Assembly (NCBI RefSeq): GCF_019443325.1
Contig: NZ_CP080383.1
Span: 3,100,001 to 3,164,000, forward strand
DNA length: 64,000 bases
Source of the DNA: Cryobacterium sp. PAMC25264
GTDB lineage: Bacteria; Actinomycetota; Actinomycetes; Actinomycetales; Microbacteriaceae
Direction of reading: 5' to 3'
The translations under genes were made by a program, and so were the position numbers. This document shows, one piece after another, positions 25,823 to 34,283 of this stretch (position 1 is the stretch's first letter; every line of letters starts with the position of its first letter). The notes beneath the pieces are model-generated. The model did not search any database, was not told the DNA's origin, and saw nothing but the letters and a program-made list of their open reading frames with translations.

Positions 25823-26937
25823 TCATCCGCCGATGTAGGACATCTCGATCTTCTTGCGACCGGAGGAGCGCACCGCACCGGTCTGGGCGCTGCGCAGCTG
25901 GGAGGCGCGGTCGGTGCGCTGGCGCCAGATGGCGCCCATGGCGGCGGAGAGCTGCTCGTCGCTGCTGCCGTCGCGGAGGAGCGCGCGTAGGTCATGTCCC
26001 TCGCTGGCGAACAGGCAGGTGAACAGCTTGCCGTCGGTGGACACGCGAGCGCGGGAGCAGGTGTGGCAGAACGACTGGGTGACGCTGGAGATGAGGCCGA
26101 TCTCGCCCTCACCGTCGAGATAGCGCCAGCGCCGGCTGGTCTCGCCGGTGTAGTTGGGGGCCACTTCCTCCAGCGGCAGTTCGGCGTGGATGCGGTCGCG
26201 CACCTCGCTGGACGGCAGCACGGCCGCCATGTCCCAGCCGTTGCTCGTGCCCACGTCCATGAACTCGATGAAACGCAGGATGTAGGGGTGCCCTTGAAGT
26301 AGCGGGCCATGTTGACGATGTCGTGGTCGTTCTCGCCGCGCTTGACGACCATGTTGATCTTGATCGGGCCGAGGCCCACGGCGTGGGCGGCGTCCAGGCC
26401 CGCCAGGATGCGGGCGACCGGGAAGTTGACGTCGTTCATGGCGCGGAAGGTGGTGTCATCCAGGGAATCGAGGGACACCGTGACCCGCTTGAGGCCGGCA
26501 TCCTTGAGCGCCTGCGCCTTCATCGCCAGCGCCGAGCCGTTGGTGGTGAGGGCGATGTCGACCGGGCGTCCGGCGGGGGTGCGGAGCGCTGCGAGCATCG
26601 CGATGAGTTCCTCGAGACCCTTGCGCAGCAGCGGTTCGCCGCCGGTGAGCCGGATCTTCTCCACGCCGTGCGCCACCGAGATGCGGGCCAGACGGGTCAT
26701 CTCCTCGAAAGAAAGCATCTCGTCCCGCGGCATGAACGCGAAGTCCTTGCCGAAGACCTCCTTGGGCATGCAGTACACGCAGCGGAAGTTGCACCGGTCC
26801 GTGACCGAGAGCCGGAGATCGTGCAGCGGCCGGCTGAGGGTGTCGACGAGCGGCGCATCCGTGTGCAGGGCAGGCGAAGCCGGCACTTCACCGGCCTGAA
26901 GCCTGACGAAGGGTACGGGGAGCGGTGTACCGGACAC
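25823..26937 (-). CDS. moaA: GTP 3',8-cyclase MoaA (frameshifted as sequenced)
   Basis: Radical-SAM enzyme that starts molybdenum-cofactor synthesis by converting GTP to 3',8-cyclo-GTP. The N-terminal cluster motif C49-x3-C53-x2-C56 (RCNFRCVYC) and [10 protein letters not shown] are intact. The C-terminal second Fe-S motif [19 protein letters not shown] and the essential terminal Gly-Gly (SYIGG) are present, but in another frame. The break is near 26287-26300, in a GGGG run (minus CCCC); one extra base restores [21 protein letters not shown]. The start is GTG at 26937. As corrected it has about 371 residues, normal for MoaA. It stands alone here; no other Mo-cofactor genes are in the window. 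Confidence 0.88.
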
Positions 26938-27020
26938 CTATCGACCCTAACCCCGAATCCTCCACGTTCCTCGCGTTGCCGAAGCCGAGCATTCCGTTCA
27001 CCCGCCCCGCACTCCTGGTG

Positions 27021-27116
27021 GTGCATAATTCCTGCGCCTTTAGTGGCCCCGTGAATCCTTGCAAGTAGTTCCGGGGCGCCCGGCTCGGTAAGAGGAAAAT
27101 TGCAGGAGTTATGCAC
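27021..27116. repeat. 96-bp inverted-repeat element upstream of the HNH gene
   Basis: GTGCATAATTCCTGC at 27021-27035 and GCAGGAGTTATGCAC at 27102-27116 pair at 14 of 15 positions, with an inner GGCCCC/GGGGC stem around 27045 and 27073. It has the same outer-plus-inner stem architecture as other palindromes in this window but a distinct sequence. It sits in the 316-bp gene-free region 26938-27253 between the divergent moaA and HNH genes. Confidence 0.55.
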
Positions 27117-27195
27117 ATGCTGGACCGGGCTCACAGATGTGTGTGGCTGTGACGCCGGCGCGCCACACCAGGACTGGGATCGGGGCCCAAAAAAC

Positions 27196-27204
27196 TTATC
27201 CACA
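27196..27204 (+). promoter_or_regulatory. Perfect DnaA-box-like 9-mer upstream of the HNH gene
   Basis: TTATCCACA occurs once, centred in AACTTATCCACAAGTT, which is itself an imperfect palindrome. A single box is not an origin. It lies 50 bp before the DUF222-HNH gene. Confidence 0.35.
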
Positions 27205-27253
27205 AGTTGAGTTTTGCTCACACGAGGATGCGATATCGGGCTAGATTCGGGGC

Positions 27254-29033
27254 ATGGCAATCCAGTCGAGCATCGCAGACACGTTCACCGTCGGGAACCC
27301 TCCCGACGGTGCTTTTCGTGCCGCTGCGGGTGCTGCTGACGGGCCTGCTGACGGGCCTGCTGACCGGGGTGGTGTGATCGCTGTCGAAGGGGCTGTCGAT
27401 GCTGCTGTGGGCGGTGGCGACGGCCTCGTGGTCGCGGCGGCGAATGTGGCCCGGTTGGGCTGTTCGAGTGCCGAGTACGACGCCCTGTCGGATGCCGACG
27501 TGCTGGCCGGGCAGCAGACCCTCGCCCGGGCGCAGCGTGAGCTGGACACCCGCAAGGCGTGGATGGCGAAGACGCTCGCGCACCGGTCCCGGTGGGAGCT
27601 CGGCCAGGCGGGATTGGCGAAGAAGCAGGGCTTCCTCAGCCCCGAGGCGTTGATCCAGGAGTTGACCGGCGCGAGCAAGGTCGAGTCCCGCAAACTCGTC
27701 GGTGTGGGCCAGATGCTCGCCGAGGCCGAAGCCGCCGAGATACAGGCCGCCGAAGCCGAGGCCGAGGCAGCCCGCCGGCTGCGGACGCGGCGTTGAACGG
27801 CCCGCTTGATCCCGACGCGGCCGACACGTCCGACCCAGCACTGGCCGGCGCTCCCCTGGTGCCGGCGCCGTGGCACGCGCCGATCAGCCGCGCGGTGAAC
27901 GCCGGTACTCTCTCCGTCGACGCCGCCTACGCGATCCGCACCGGCCTGGGCGATATCGACACCGTCGTCACCGGGCTAGTCCTCTCCGACGCGCTGGAGG
28001 GGTTGCTCGTCGACGCCAGGTCGATAAACGTGGACCAACTCCTCAAACGCGCCCGGCAGACCCGGGACTGCCTGGATGAAGCCGGCATCCGGGTGCGGAA
28101 CAGAAAGCCTGGGACGACCGCTACCTCCGCATCTGGACCCTGAACACCGGCCAGGTGAGGGTCGACGGATTGTTCCCACCGGAACAGGGCGAATTCATCA
28201 AGGCCACCTTCGACAGCCTCACCAGCCCCCGCCGCGGCGGCGTGCGCTTCGTCGACACCGACCGCGCCGCCTGGGCCAAACGCGTCCAGGACGACCCCCG
28301 CAGCACCGAGCAGATCACCTGCGACGGCTTCTTCGACCTGATCGAGGCCGGCACCACCATCAACCCCCACGAGATGCTCGGCGGCCGCCGCCCCACCGTG
28401 CAGATCCTCACCAGCGCTACCCCGGCAGTCCGCCCCGCCGCCACTCCGGCCCCGGCCGACCGGCCCGCAGCAAGCGGAGCCACTTCGCCCGCACCGCCCG
28501 CCTGGCCCACCGGGCCCTGCCCGCCGCACAGCCCGTTCCCGCCGGGGTTCCTCCGCGACGCCGACAACATCCTGGTCTGCGAACCCGGCCAACCCGGCCA
28601 CGGCTACCTCGAAGGCAACACCGCACCCCTCTCCCAAGAAACCATCGAACGCCTCATCTGCGACTCGGCCACCATCGAGATCACCGTCGACGACCTGGGC
28701 CGGCCCCTTGACGTCGGCCACGAACAACGCCTCTTCAACCGCGCCCAACGCCGCGCCCTCGCCGCCCGCGACGGCGGATGCCGCTGGCCCGGCTGCGACC
28801 GCCCACCCGCCTTCACCGAAGCCCACCACATCCAACACTGGAAACGCGACCACGGCCGCACCGACATCAACCAGGGCATCCTGCTCTGCCACGCCCACCA
28901 CATGCTGCTCCACAACCAAGGCTGGCAGATCTTCGAAAACACCGGCACCTACTGGCTCCGCCCACCAGCCAACATCGACCCCGGCCAGGCACTCATCGAC
29001 ATGCCCAGCCACACCCCACCCAGCACCACCTGA
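27254..29033 (+). CDS. DUF222 / 13E12-type HNH endonuclease-like protein (two frameshifts as sequenced)
   Basis: Actinobacterial DUF222 domain (N-terminal about 400 residues) followed by an HNH nuclease domain: CRWPGCDRPPAFTEAHHIQHW, then ILLCHAHHMLLH with Cys pairs and the His-His core. Two breaks interrupt it. The first, near 27775-27785, joins EAEAARR to the AADAALNGPLD frame. The second, near 28098-28104, joins AGIRVR to the EQKAWDDRYLRIWTLNTGQ frame. Each is mended by one extra G. As corrected it has about 593 residues. The family is repeated many times in actinobacterial genomes; its biological role is unclear, although the HNH residues look intact. Confidence 0.85.
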
Positions 29034-29054
29034 CCCAGCGGGGAGCAACGCTCC

Positions 29055-29180
29055 ATGCGGGGCGGCTCGTACCTCTGCCACGACTCGTACTGCAATCGGT
29101 ACCGCAACTCCGCCCGGGCCTCCAACACCGCCGACTCGGCTGCCGGCAACGTGGGCTTTCGCACCGTCGCGTTGGGCTGA
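29055..29180 (+). pseudogene. 3' fragment of a formylglycine-generating-enzyme-like gene
   Basis: A 41-residue frame ending in TGA reads [20 protein letters not shown] and continues with [16 protein letters not shown]. This is the C-terminal signature of the FGE/SUMF1 sulfatase-modifying family (RGGSYLCH..SYCxRYR..AR...NLGFR). Nothing of the upstream 250 or so residues is present; the HNH gene stop is only about 20 bp before. It is a stranded gene end and not expected to be functional. The 281 bp up to 29461 after it contain no convincing gene. Confidence 0.6.
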
Positions 29181-29461
29181 GCATCCGTTGTCCACGGCAG
29201 ACCCCCAACATCGACCGGGTGGCGTGGGCGGAGAACCGTATGTGGACCTCGAACGCGAGGTCCAGGCGATGCTGATGCGGGAGTAGCCCCGCCGCGGATT
29301 CCCGCGTGGGCGCTAAGCCTCGGGCAGGGCCGAAAGTCACTCGGCCCTGCCAGACGCAGACTGTACGCTGGGCAGGCTGCCGCATCCGTCGCCCGGATGG
29401 CAGCCGCGCCACGGCCCTCCGGCCACCCGCCGCCCGGCCACGTCTGGAAGGACACCGCACC

Positions 29462-30193
29462 ATGCCCGCGATCCCTGCTGACGCCTCCACCGCGATTGTC
29501 ATCGTCGTAGTGCTTGTGGTGGTGCTGTTCATTGTGCGCTGGGCGCGAAGAAGCCGGTCGGCGGATGCCGCCGCTGTCGCCGCGACGACGGCCGATGCCC
29601 GCGAGACCGTCACAGCGGATGCCGGGGCGCCTGCGGATGCCACCGGCGGCGCTGTCCGCGCTGACGCGGGCGCTGCGGCATCGGACGAAGTGGCTGCTGG
29701 GGATGCGCACCCGAAGACCGTGCTGGACTACATCGACGACCGCACCATCGTGCTCGATGTCGACGACGCCGACCGGGACACCGTCATCCGCCGCCTCGCC
29801 CGGCTCATGGCCGCGACCGGTCGCGTCATCGATGAGGACGCCGTGGTGCGCGCCGCGCTCGAGCGCGAGCTCATCAGCACAACCGGCATCGGCGACGGCA
29901 TCGCCATCCCGCACGCGACCACAGACGCCGCCACCTGCCCGGTGCTCGCGTTCGCCCGCAGCCGCAACGGCGTGGGCTGGAACTCCCTCGACGAGGCGCC
30001 GGCCCACCTGATCTTCATGATCGCTGTGCCCGAATCGGGCGCGGGCACCGAACACCTGCGGGTGCTGGCCCAGCTCTCCCGCAGCCTGATGAAGCCCTCG
30101 TTCCGCGCCTCCATCGAGATGGCGGCCACGCCCGCTGACGTGCTCGCCGCGCTGGCCGCGACCGTGCGTCCGACTGGTTCCGCGCCGCTCTAG
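29462..30193 (+). CDS. Membrane-anchored PTS EIIA (fructose/nitrogen type) domain protein
   Basis: A 243-residue protein. A single N-terminal membrane helix (residues 10-26) is followed by basic RWARRSR, then an Ala/Thr/Asp-rich linker of about 55 residues. A complete EIIA type-2 domain follows (about 85-240) with active-site histidine in GIGDGIAIPHATTD. EIIA proteins accept phosphate from HPr and pass it to EIIB or act as regulators. No EIIB, EIIC, HPr or EI gene is nearby, and a membrane tether on a stand-alone EIIA is unusual, so a regulatory role is plausible. A GGAAGGA ribosome site precedes ATG 29462. Its end overlaps the convergent gene by 4 bp. Confidence 0.8.
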   Translation: MPAIPADASTAIVIVVVLVVVLFIVRWARRSRSADAAAVAATTADARETVTADAGAPADATGGAVRADAGAAASDEVAAGDAHPKTVLDYIDDRTIVLDVDDADRDTVIRRLARLMAATGRVIDEDAVVRAALERELISTTGIGDGIAIPHATTDAATCPVLAFARSRNGVGWNSLDEAPAHLIFMIAVPESGAGTEHLRVLAQLSRSLMKPSFRASIEMAATPADVLAALAATVRPTGSAPL

Positions 30194-30549
30194 GCCGCGC
30201 CGGGCACCCGTCCACGCCGCGGGGCCAGCAGCCCACCGCCCACTGTGCTCAGCCCGAGCGCACCGACGACGAAGACCGTGGTGCCCCAGCCTGGCCGGGC
30301 CACATCCGTTCCCGTGCCGTCCGCTCTCTCCCAGGCGCAGGCGCGGCCGAGCGGCCAGATCGAGAAACTGCCGGTGACGATGTCCGAACGTTCGGATACG
30401 TCGGCGAGCGGGGAGAATGGCCCGTCGACCAGGCAGCCGTGGTCCGCACCTTGTGCAACGGCTGTCGCGTAGGAGAACCCCGCGCCGGTGACGGCGGCAA
30501 GGAGGCCGAGGACGATCAGAATGATCGCGGCAACCCGGCGGGGGGTCAC
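30190..30549 (-). CDS. Small membrane protein of unknown function, last gene of the cofE-cofC operon
   Basis: A 119-residue protein with two predicted membrane helices (residues about 6-28 and 88-108) and an outside loop containing two Cys residues (HGCLVDGPF, GRACAWE) that could form a disulfide. The start is a GTG overlapping the cofC stop (GTGA). Not recognised. Coupling to cofC suggests co-expression, but no F420 role can be inferred. Confidence 0.6.
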   Translation of the reverse strand: MTPRRVAAIILIVLGLLAAVTGAGFSYATAVAQGADHGCLVDGPFSPLADVSERSDIVTGSFSIWPLGRACAWERADGTGTDVARPGWGTTVFVVGALGLSTVGGGLLAPRRGRVPGAA

Positions 30550-31262
30550 CCGGCCGGCCCGGGCCGGTCGGGGGCCTCCGTCGGCATCGGCTGCGACCGG
30601 GCGATCAGGGCGCTGGTGTGCGCTCCGACGCCCCGGCGTAGCACCTCGGCGAGGTTGGCGACGGTGTCGACGTCGCGGCGGATCGACGCCGTAGCGGGCA
30701 GGTCCAGTGGCGCGTGACCGGCCGCCTCGTGCGCTGCGCGGGAGCCCAGACCGAACCTCGGCACCAGCGCGAGACCGGCTCGGGCGAGCAGAGTGGTGGT
30801 GCCGGTGCCCTCTTCGTCGGCGACCATCGCGCGATCGTGGGCGGATGCGGCGGTGAGAGTCATCTCGACATCCGCCATCGTGAGGGCGGGCAGGTCGCCC
30901 GTGAGCACCGCGACGTTGCTCCGGGGATACAGCTCCTGAGCCACCCGCACACCCTCGGCGATGGCGGCGTTGAGCGGGTCGCGAGGAGCCGCGAAGTTCC
31001 CGTTCCCGGCATCCGAGGGGGATGTTTGCGGCGGCTCGGGCACGATCTGAACGCCCAGGGCGGCCAACGGCCCGGCGGCAGCGGGGTCGGCCGTCACCAC
31101 GATGACCCGCTGCACCATCTCGGCCGCGAGCAGCGCCGTTACGGTGTCGAGCGCGAAGGCCTCGGCGAGCGCACCGCGCGCCGGGAAGGGCTCGGGCAGA
31201 TCCCCCAGCCGGCTCTTGGCGCTTGCACTGCCCTTGACGGGCACCACGCACACCCAGCTCAC
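30546..31262 (-). CDS. cofC: 2-phospho-L-lactate / PEP guanylyltransferase (CofC/FbiD)
   Basis: A 238-residue nucleotidyltransferase. [18 protein letters not shown] at the start is the GTP-binding signature, [15 protein letters not shown] carries the metal-binding Asp, and [14 protein letters not shown] lies near the end. It makes the activated intermediate used by CofD (lactyl- or enolpyruvyl-diphospho-guanosine). The start GTG at 31262 overlaps the cofE stop. The order LLM oxidoreductase - cofE - cofC - small membrane protein forms one tight minus-strand operon. Confidence 0.9.
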   Translation of the reverse strand: MSWVCVVPVKGSASAKSRLGDLPEPFPARGALAEAFALDTVTALLAAEMVQRVIVVTADPAAAGPLAALGVQIVPEPPQTSPSDAGNGNFAAPRDPLNAAIAEGVRVAQELYPRSNVAVLTGDLPALTMADVEMTLTAASAHDRAMVADEEGTGTTTLLARAGLALVPRFGLGSRAAHEAAGHAPLDLPATASIRRDVDTVANLAEVLRRGVGAHTSALIARSQPMPTEAPDRPGPAG

Positions 31263-32218
31263 CAGGATGCGGTTCCGCGAGTTGCCACTTCAGGCCCATC
31301 CGCGCCGTCTGAAGGGGCCGCAACTGGCATCTCACCGGCGGATCCGACTTGAGTTGCCACTTGAGGCCCGTTGGCGTCTGCGGAAGGGGCTCCAACTGGC
31401 AAGTCACCCGCGGGCGTCTCGCGATTTGCCGCTGCTGCCAGCCCGGCCGCGTACCCTTCGGCGAAGGCCTCAGCGCTGCCGACGCGGAACATGTCGTTCG
31501 CGCTGTCGCGCAGCAGGCGCCTGGCTCCGCGGTCGCCCGCGTCGATGGGGCCCACCAGCTGTGCGAGCCCGCGCACCACGGCCACGGGGTTGCCGCTGGT
31601 CTTGCCCTTGATGAGGTCGGCGGCCCCGGCGATCTCGTCGGCCACGGCCGCCACGGTGACGTCGAGTCGGCGACCGTGCGCATCCGTCGTACCGCGCAGG
31701 TCGTCGAGCACGGCCACACCGGCAGCGCCGATCGCAATGTCGGTCTGCCCGTCGCGCCAGGGGCGGCCCACGGTGTCGGTGATGAGCACGCCGACCCGCA
31801 GCCCGGTGGTCTCACGCACGGCGGTGCAGAGGGCGCGGGCGGAGGCATCCGGGTCGGCCGGCAGCAGCAGCACGGTGCCCTCTGCCACGTTGCTGGCGTC
31901 CACCCCGGCGGCGGCCATCACCAGGCCCTGACGGTTCTCCACGATGCGGGTCACGCCGCCGGGATGCGCACGGGTCGCCACCACGCGCACGGTCTCGTCG
32001 GTGATCGCCTGCTCCCGGTCGGTGGCGGCCACCTGCCTACCCTCGGCCTTGGAGACGATCTTGCTGGTCACGGCAAGAATATCGCCATCAGCCAGGTGTG
32101 CCCCGGCGGCTGCGAGGATGACCGCGGCGAGGTCGTCGCCGGCACGGATCTCACCGATTCCGGGCAGCACGAACACCTCAAGCCGGGAATCCGGCCCGGC
32201 CGCACCGAAAACGCCCAT
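31259..32218 (-). CDS. cofE: Coenzyme F420-0:L-glutamate ligase (CofE) with a repetitive C-terminal tail
   Basis: A 319-residue protein whose first 265 residues are CofE. It starts [16 protein letters not shown], with [30 protein letters not shown] and the late [18 protein letters not shown]. The enzyme adds gamma-linked glutamates to F420-0 using GTP. Unlike mycobacterial FbiB, no nitroreductase-like domain is fused. The last about 53 residues are two tandem 24-residue repeats ([10 protein letters not shown].. / [10 protein letters not shown]..) encoded by a 72-bp DNA repeat with palindromic character, outside the normal fold. The start ATG at 32218 is 2 bp after the oxidoreductase stop. Confidence 0.9.
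   Translation of the reverse strand: MGVFGAAGPDSRLEVFVLPGIGEIRAGDDLAAVILAAAGAHLADGDILAVTSKIVSKAEGRQVAATDREQAITDETVRVVATRAHPGGVTRIVENRQGLVMAAAGVDASNVAEGTVLLLPADPDASARALCTAVRETTGLRVGVLITDTVGRPWRDGQTDIAIGAAGVAVLDDLRGTTDAHGRRLDVTVAAVADEIAGAADLIKGKTSGNPVAVVRGLAQLVGPIDAGDRGARRLLRDSANDMFRVGSAEAFAEGYAAGLAAAANRETPAGDLPVGAPSADANGPQVATQVGSAGEMPVAAPSDGADGPEVATRGTASW
31279..31422. repeat. 72-bp tandem duplication with inverted repeats forming the cofE 3' end
   Basis: GAGTTGCCACTTCAGGCCC begins at 31279 and GAGTTGCCACTTGAGGCCC at 31351, exactly 72 bp (24 codons) apart. In each unit, TGCCA...GGCCC is followed by GGGGC...TGGCA, so each can form a hairpin. The arms resemble the GTTGCC-type palindromes at 19744 and 49446. 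Confidence 0.65.
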
Positions 32219-32220
32219 CG

Positions 32221-33222
32221 CTACCGGGCGAGCTTCGGCAGCACGTCGCGGCCGAACACGTCGATCCACTGGCGCTGGTTGCGGCCCACGTTGTGCAGGT
32301 AGATCTTGTCGAAGCCGAGGTCGACGAACTTCTGGATGTAGGCGCGGTGCTCGTCGGGGTCGGCGGAGATGATCATGCGGCCCTCGAAGTCCTCGGGGCG
32401 CACCATCTTGGCCATCTGCTCGAACTCGAACGGCGAGCGGATGTCGCCCTTCGGGAACTTCATGCCGCCGTTGGGCCACTCGTGCAGGGCGTTCCGCATG
32501 GCCTCCTCGTCGGTCTCGGCCCAGCTCATATGCAGCTGCAGTACCTTGGGCATCGTCGACGGGTCCTTGCCGGCTTCGCGGGCGCCGTCGTCGAACTTGC
32601 CGAAGAGCATCGAGATCTTCTCGAGCGGGGCGCCGACCGTGATGAGGCCGTCGGCGTGGCGGCCGGCGCGCTTGGCCGTGACCGGGCCGGCGGTGGCAAC
32701 GAGGATCTCGGGAGCGACCTCGGGCATGGTCCACAGGCGAGTGGATTCGAGCTTGTAGAACTGGCCGGAGTGCTTGACGTCCTTGCCGGCGATCGATGCC
32801 GCAAACAGTTTGGAGATGATCTCGATGGCCTCGAACATGCGGTTGATCCGCTCGGGGGCTTCGGGCCAGTAGCCGCCCACGATGTGTTCGTTGAGCGCCT
32901 CACCCGAGCCCAGGCCGAGCCAGTGTCGGCCCGGGTACATCGAGGCGAGCGTGGCGGAGGCCTGCGCGACCATGGCGGGGTGCCAGCGGAACGTGGGCGC
33001 GGTGACGCCGGGGCCCATATCGCCCTTGGTGCGTTCGCCGATCGCGGCGAGCACGCTCCACACGAACGAGGATTCGCCCTGGGCTGGCACCCACGGTTGG
33101 AAGTGGTCGGCCGCCATCACGCCGGAGAACCCGTGTTCCTCCGCGTACGCCGACAGTGCCACCGCCTCGGCGGGGGCGAACTGCTCCAACATGGCCGCGT
33201 AACCGATCTGCAATTCCGACAT
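32221..33222 (-). CDS. F420-dependent LLM oxidoreductase (glucose-6-phosphate-dehydrogenase-like family)
   Basis: A 333-residue LLM-superfamily barrel. [31 protein letters not shown] and [16 protein letters not shown] are typical of the F420-dependent glucose-6-phosphate dehydrogenase-like group. It would use or regenerate F420H2 by hydride transfer. Being first gene of an operon with cofE and cofC strongly supports F420 as cofactor. The sugar-phosphate substrate is only one possibility. Start: ATG at 33222. The divergent neighbour is exonuclease III. Confidence 0.85.
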   Translation of the reverse strand: MSELQIGYAAMLEQFAPAEAVALSAYAEEHGFSGVMAADHFQPWVPAQGESSFVWSVLAAIGERTKGDMGPGVTAPTFRWHPAMVAQASATLASMYPGRHWLGLGSGEALNEHIVGGYWPEAPERINRMFEAIEIISKLFAASIAGKDVKHSGQFYKLESTRLWTMPEVAPEILVATAGPVTAKRAGRHADGLITVGAPLEKISMLFGKFDDGAREAGKDPSTMPKVLQLHMSWAETDEEAMRNALHEWPNGGMKFPKGDIRSPFEFEQMAKMVRPEDFEGRMIISADPDEHRAYIQKFVDLGFDKIYLHNVGRNQRQWIDVFGRDVLPKLAR

Positions 33223-33291
33223 GCACCCATCCTGCCACTCACGTGTGTCGGCGAGGTTTCTCGCGCGCCCGCGCCAAATAGGCTTAGGCCT

Positions 33292-34128
33292 ATGCGCATC
33301 GCCACTTGGAACGTCAACTCCATCCGTGCCCGCGTCGACCGGGTGGTCGACTGGATGGTGCGGGAGGACGTCGACGTGCTCGCCATGCAGGAGATCAAGT
33401 GCAAGCCCGAGCAGTTTCCGGCGCAGGCATTCGAGGACGCCGGCTACGAGCTGGCCATCCACGGCCTCAGCCAGTGGAACGGCGTCGCGTTCGCCAGCCG
33501 CCACGAGATGACGGATGTGGCCACCGCGTTCCCCGAGATGCCCGGCTTCCAGAAGGGTGAAGAGGGACCGGGGCTGCCGCTGGAGGCCCGCGCGCTCGGC
33601 GTCACAGTGAACGACATGCGGCTGTGGAGCCTCTACGTGCCCAACGGCCGCTCGCTCGACGACCCGCACTACGTCTACAAGCTGGACTGGCTGGCCCGGT
33701 TGAAGACCCACGCCGTCGATGAGCTGGCCCGCAACCCGAAGCTGGCGATGGCGCTGATGGGCGACTGGAACGTGGCCCCACTGGACTCCGACGTGGGCGA
33801 CCCCAGCCTGGTTCCCGGCGTCTCCACCCACATCTCGCCGGCAGAGCGCAGCGCCTTCGAGGCGTTCGAGGCGGCGGGCTTCACCGACGTGGTGCGTCCG
33901 ATCGTGCCCGACGGCTTCACCTACTGGGACTACAAGGCGCTGCGGTTCCCCCGCAACGAAGGCCTGCGCATCGACTTCATCCTCGGCTCGCCGGCGTTCG
34001 GCGACCTTGTGACGGATGCGAGCATCCACCGCAACGAGCGGAAGGGCGATGCGCCCAGCGACCACGTGCCCGTGCTCGTGGACCTGGAGACCGAGGACGA
34101 GGACGACGACCGCCCGATGATCTTCTAG
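33292..34128 (+). CDS. xthA: Exodeoxyribonuclease III / AP endonuclease
   Basis: A 278-residue enzyme of the EEP phosphatase fold. WNVNSIRAR at the N-terminus, metal-binding Glu in LAMQEIKCKPEQ, the GDWNVAP Asp/Asn pair and the terminal catalytic His in SDHVPVLVDL are all present. It cuts DNA at abasic sites and removes 3' blocks in base-excision repair. The C-terminus is extended by an acidic tail (ETEDEDDD). Only about 70 bp separate it from the divergent F420 oxidoreductase gene. No Shine-Dalgarno is obvious before ATG 33292, so a leaderless or weakly led mRNA is possible. Confidence 0.93.
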   Translation: MRIATWNVNSIRARVDRVVDWMVREDVDVLAMQEIKCKPEQFPAQAFEDAGYELAIHGLSQWNGVAFASRHEMTDVATAFPEMPGFQKGEEGPGLPLEARALGVTVNDMRLWSLYVPNGRSLDDPHYVYKLDWLARLKTHAVDELARNPKLAMALMGDWNVAPLDSDVGDPSLVPGVSTHISPAERSAFEAFEAAGFTDVVRPIVPDGFTYWDYKALRFPRNEGLRIDFILGSPAFGDLVTDASIHRNERKGDAPSDHVPVLVDLETEDEDDDRPMIF

Positions 34129-34132
34129 CTGC

Positions 34133-34233
34133 GCGCTGGTTGAGCCTGTCGCGCTGGTTGAGCCTGTCGCGCTGGTTGAGCTTGTCGAAACCCGGCGAGC
34201 CAGCCTCTGAACGCACGTCACGGGGTCGACAAG
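34133..34233. repeat. Three 18-bp tandem repeats with an inverted partner (CTGGTTGAGCTTGTCGA family)
   Basis: GCGCTGGTTGAGCCTGTC occurs at 34133-34150 and 34151-34168, and with one change at 34169-34186, the last continuing into GAAACC. GGTCGACAAGCTCCACC at about 34217-34233 is the inverse of the core. It begins 4 bp after the xthA stop. It is related to the 13591-13696 element and has the look of a growing REP cluster that may also end xthA transcription. Confidence 0.7.
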
Positions 34234-34283
34234 CTCCACCGACGTGAGAGCCCGACCGGCGACCCGTCGCCCATACTTAACGC

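Noticed and set aside
27196..27204. Replication origin (DnaA box)
   Set aside because: Only one box, with no dnaA, dnaN or parAB genes and no box cluster in the window.
29187..29286. Short frame ending ...YVDLEREVQAMLMRE
   Set aside because: It reads like the tail of some gene but is too short and unmatched to any family I can name; left unannotated.
34133..34186. CRISPR-like short tandem repeats
   Set aside because: The three 18-bp units abut without spacers and match the dispersed REP-like family; there are no cas genes.
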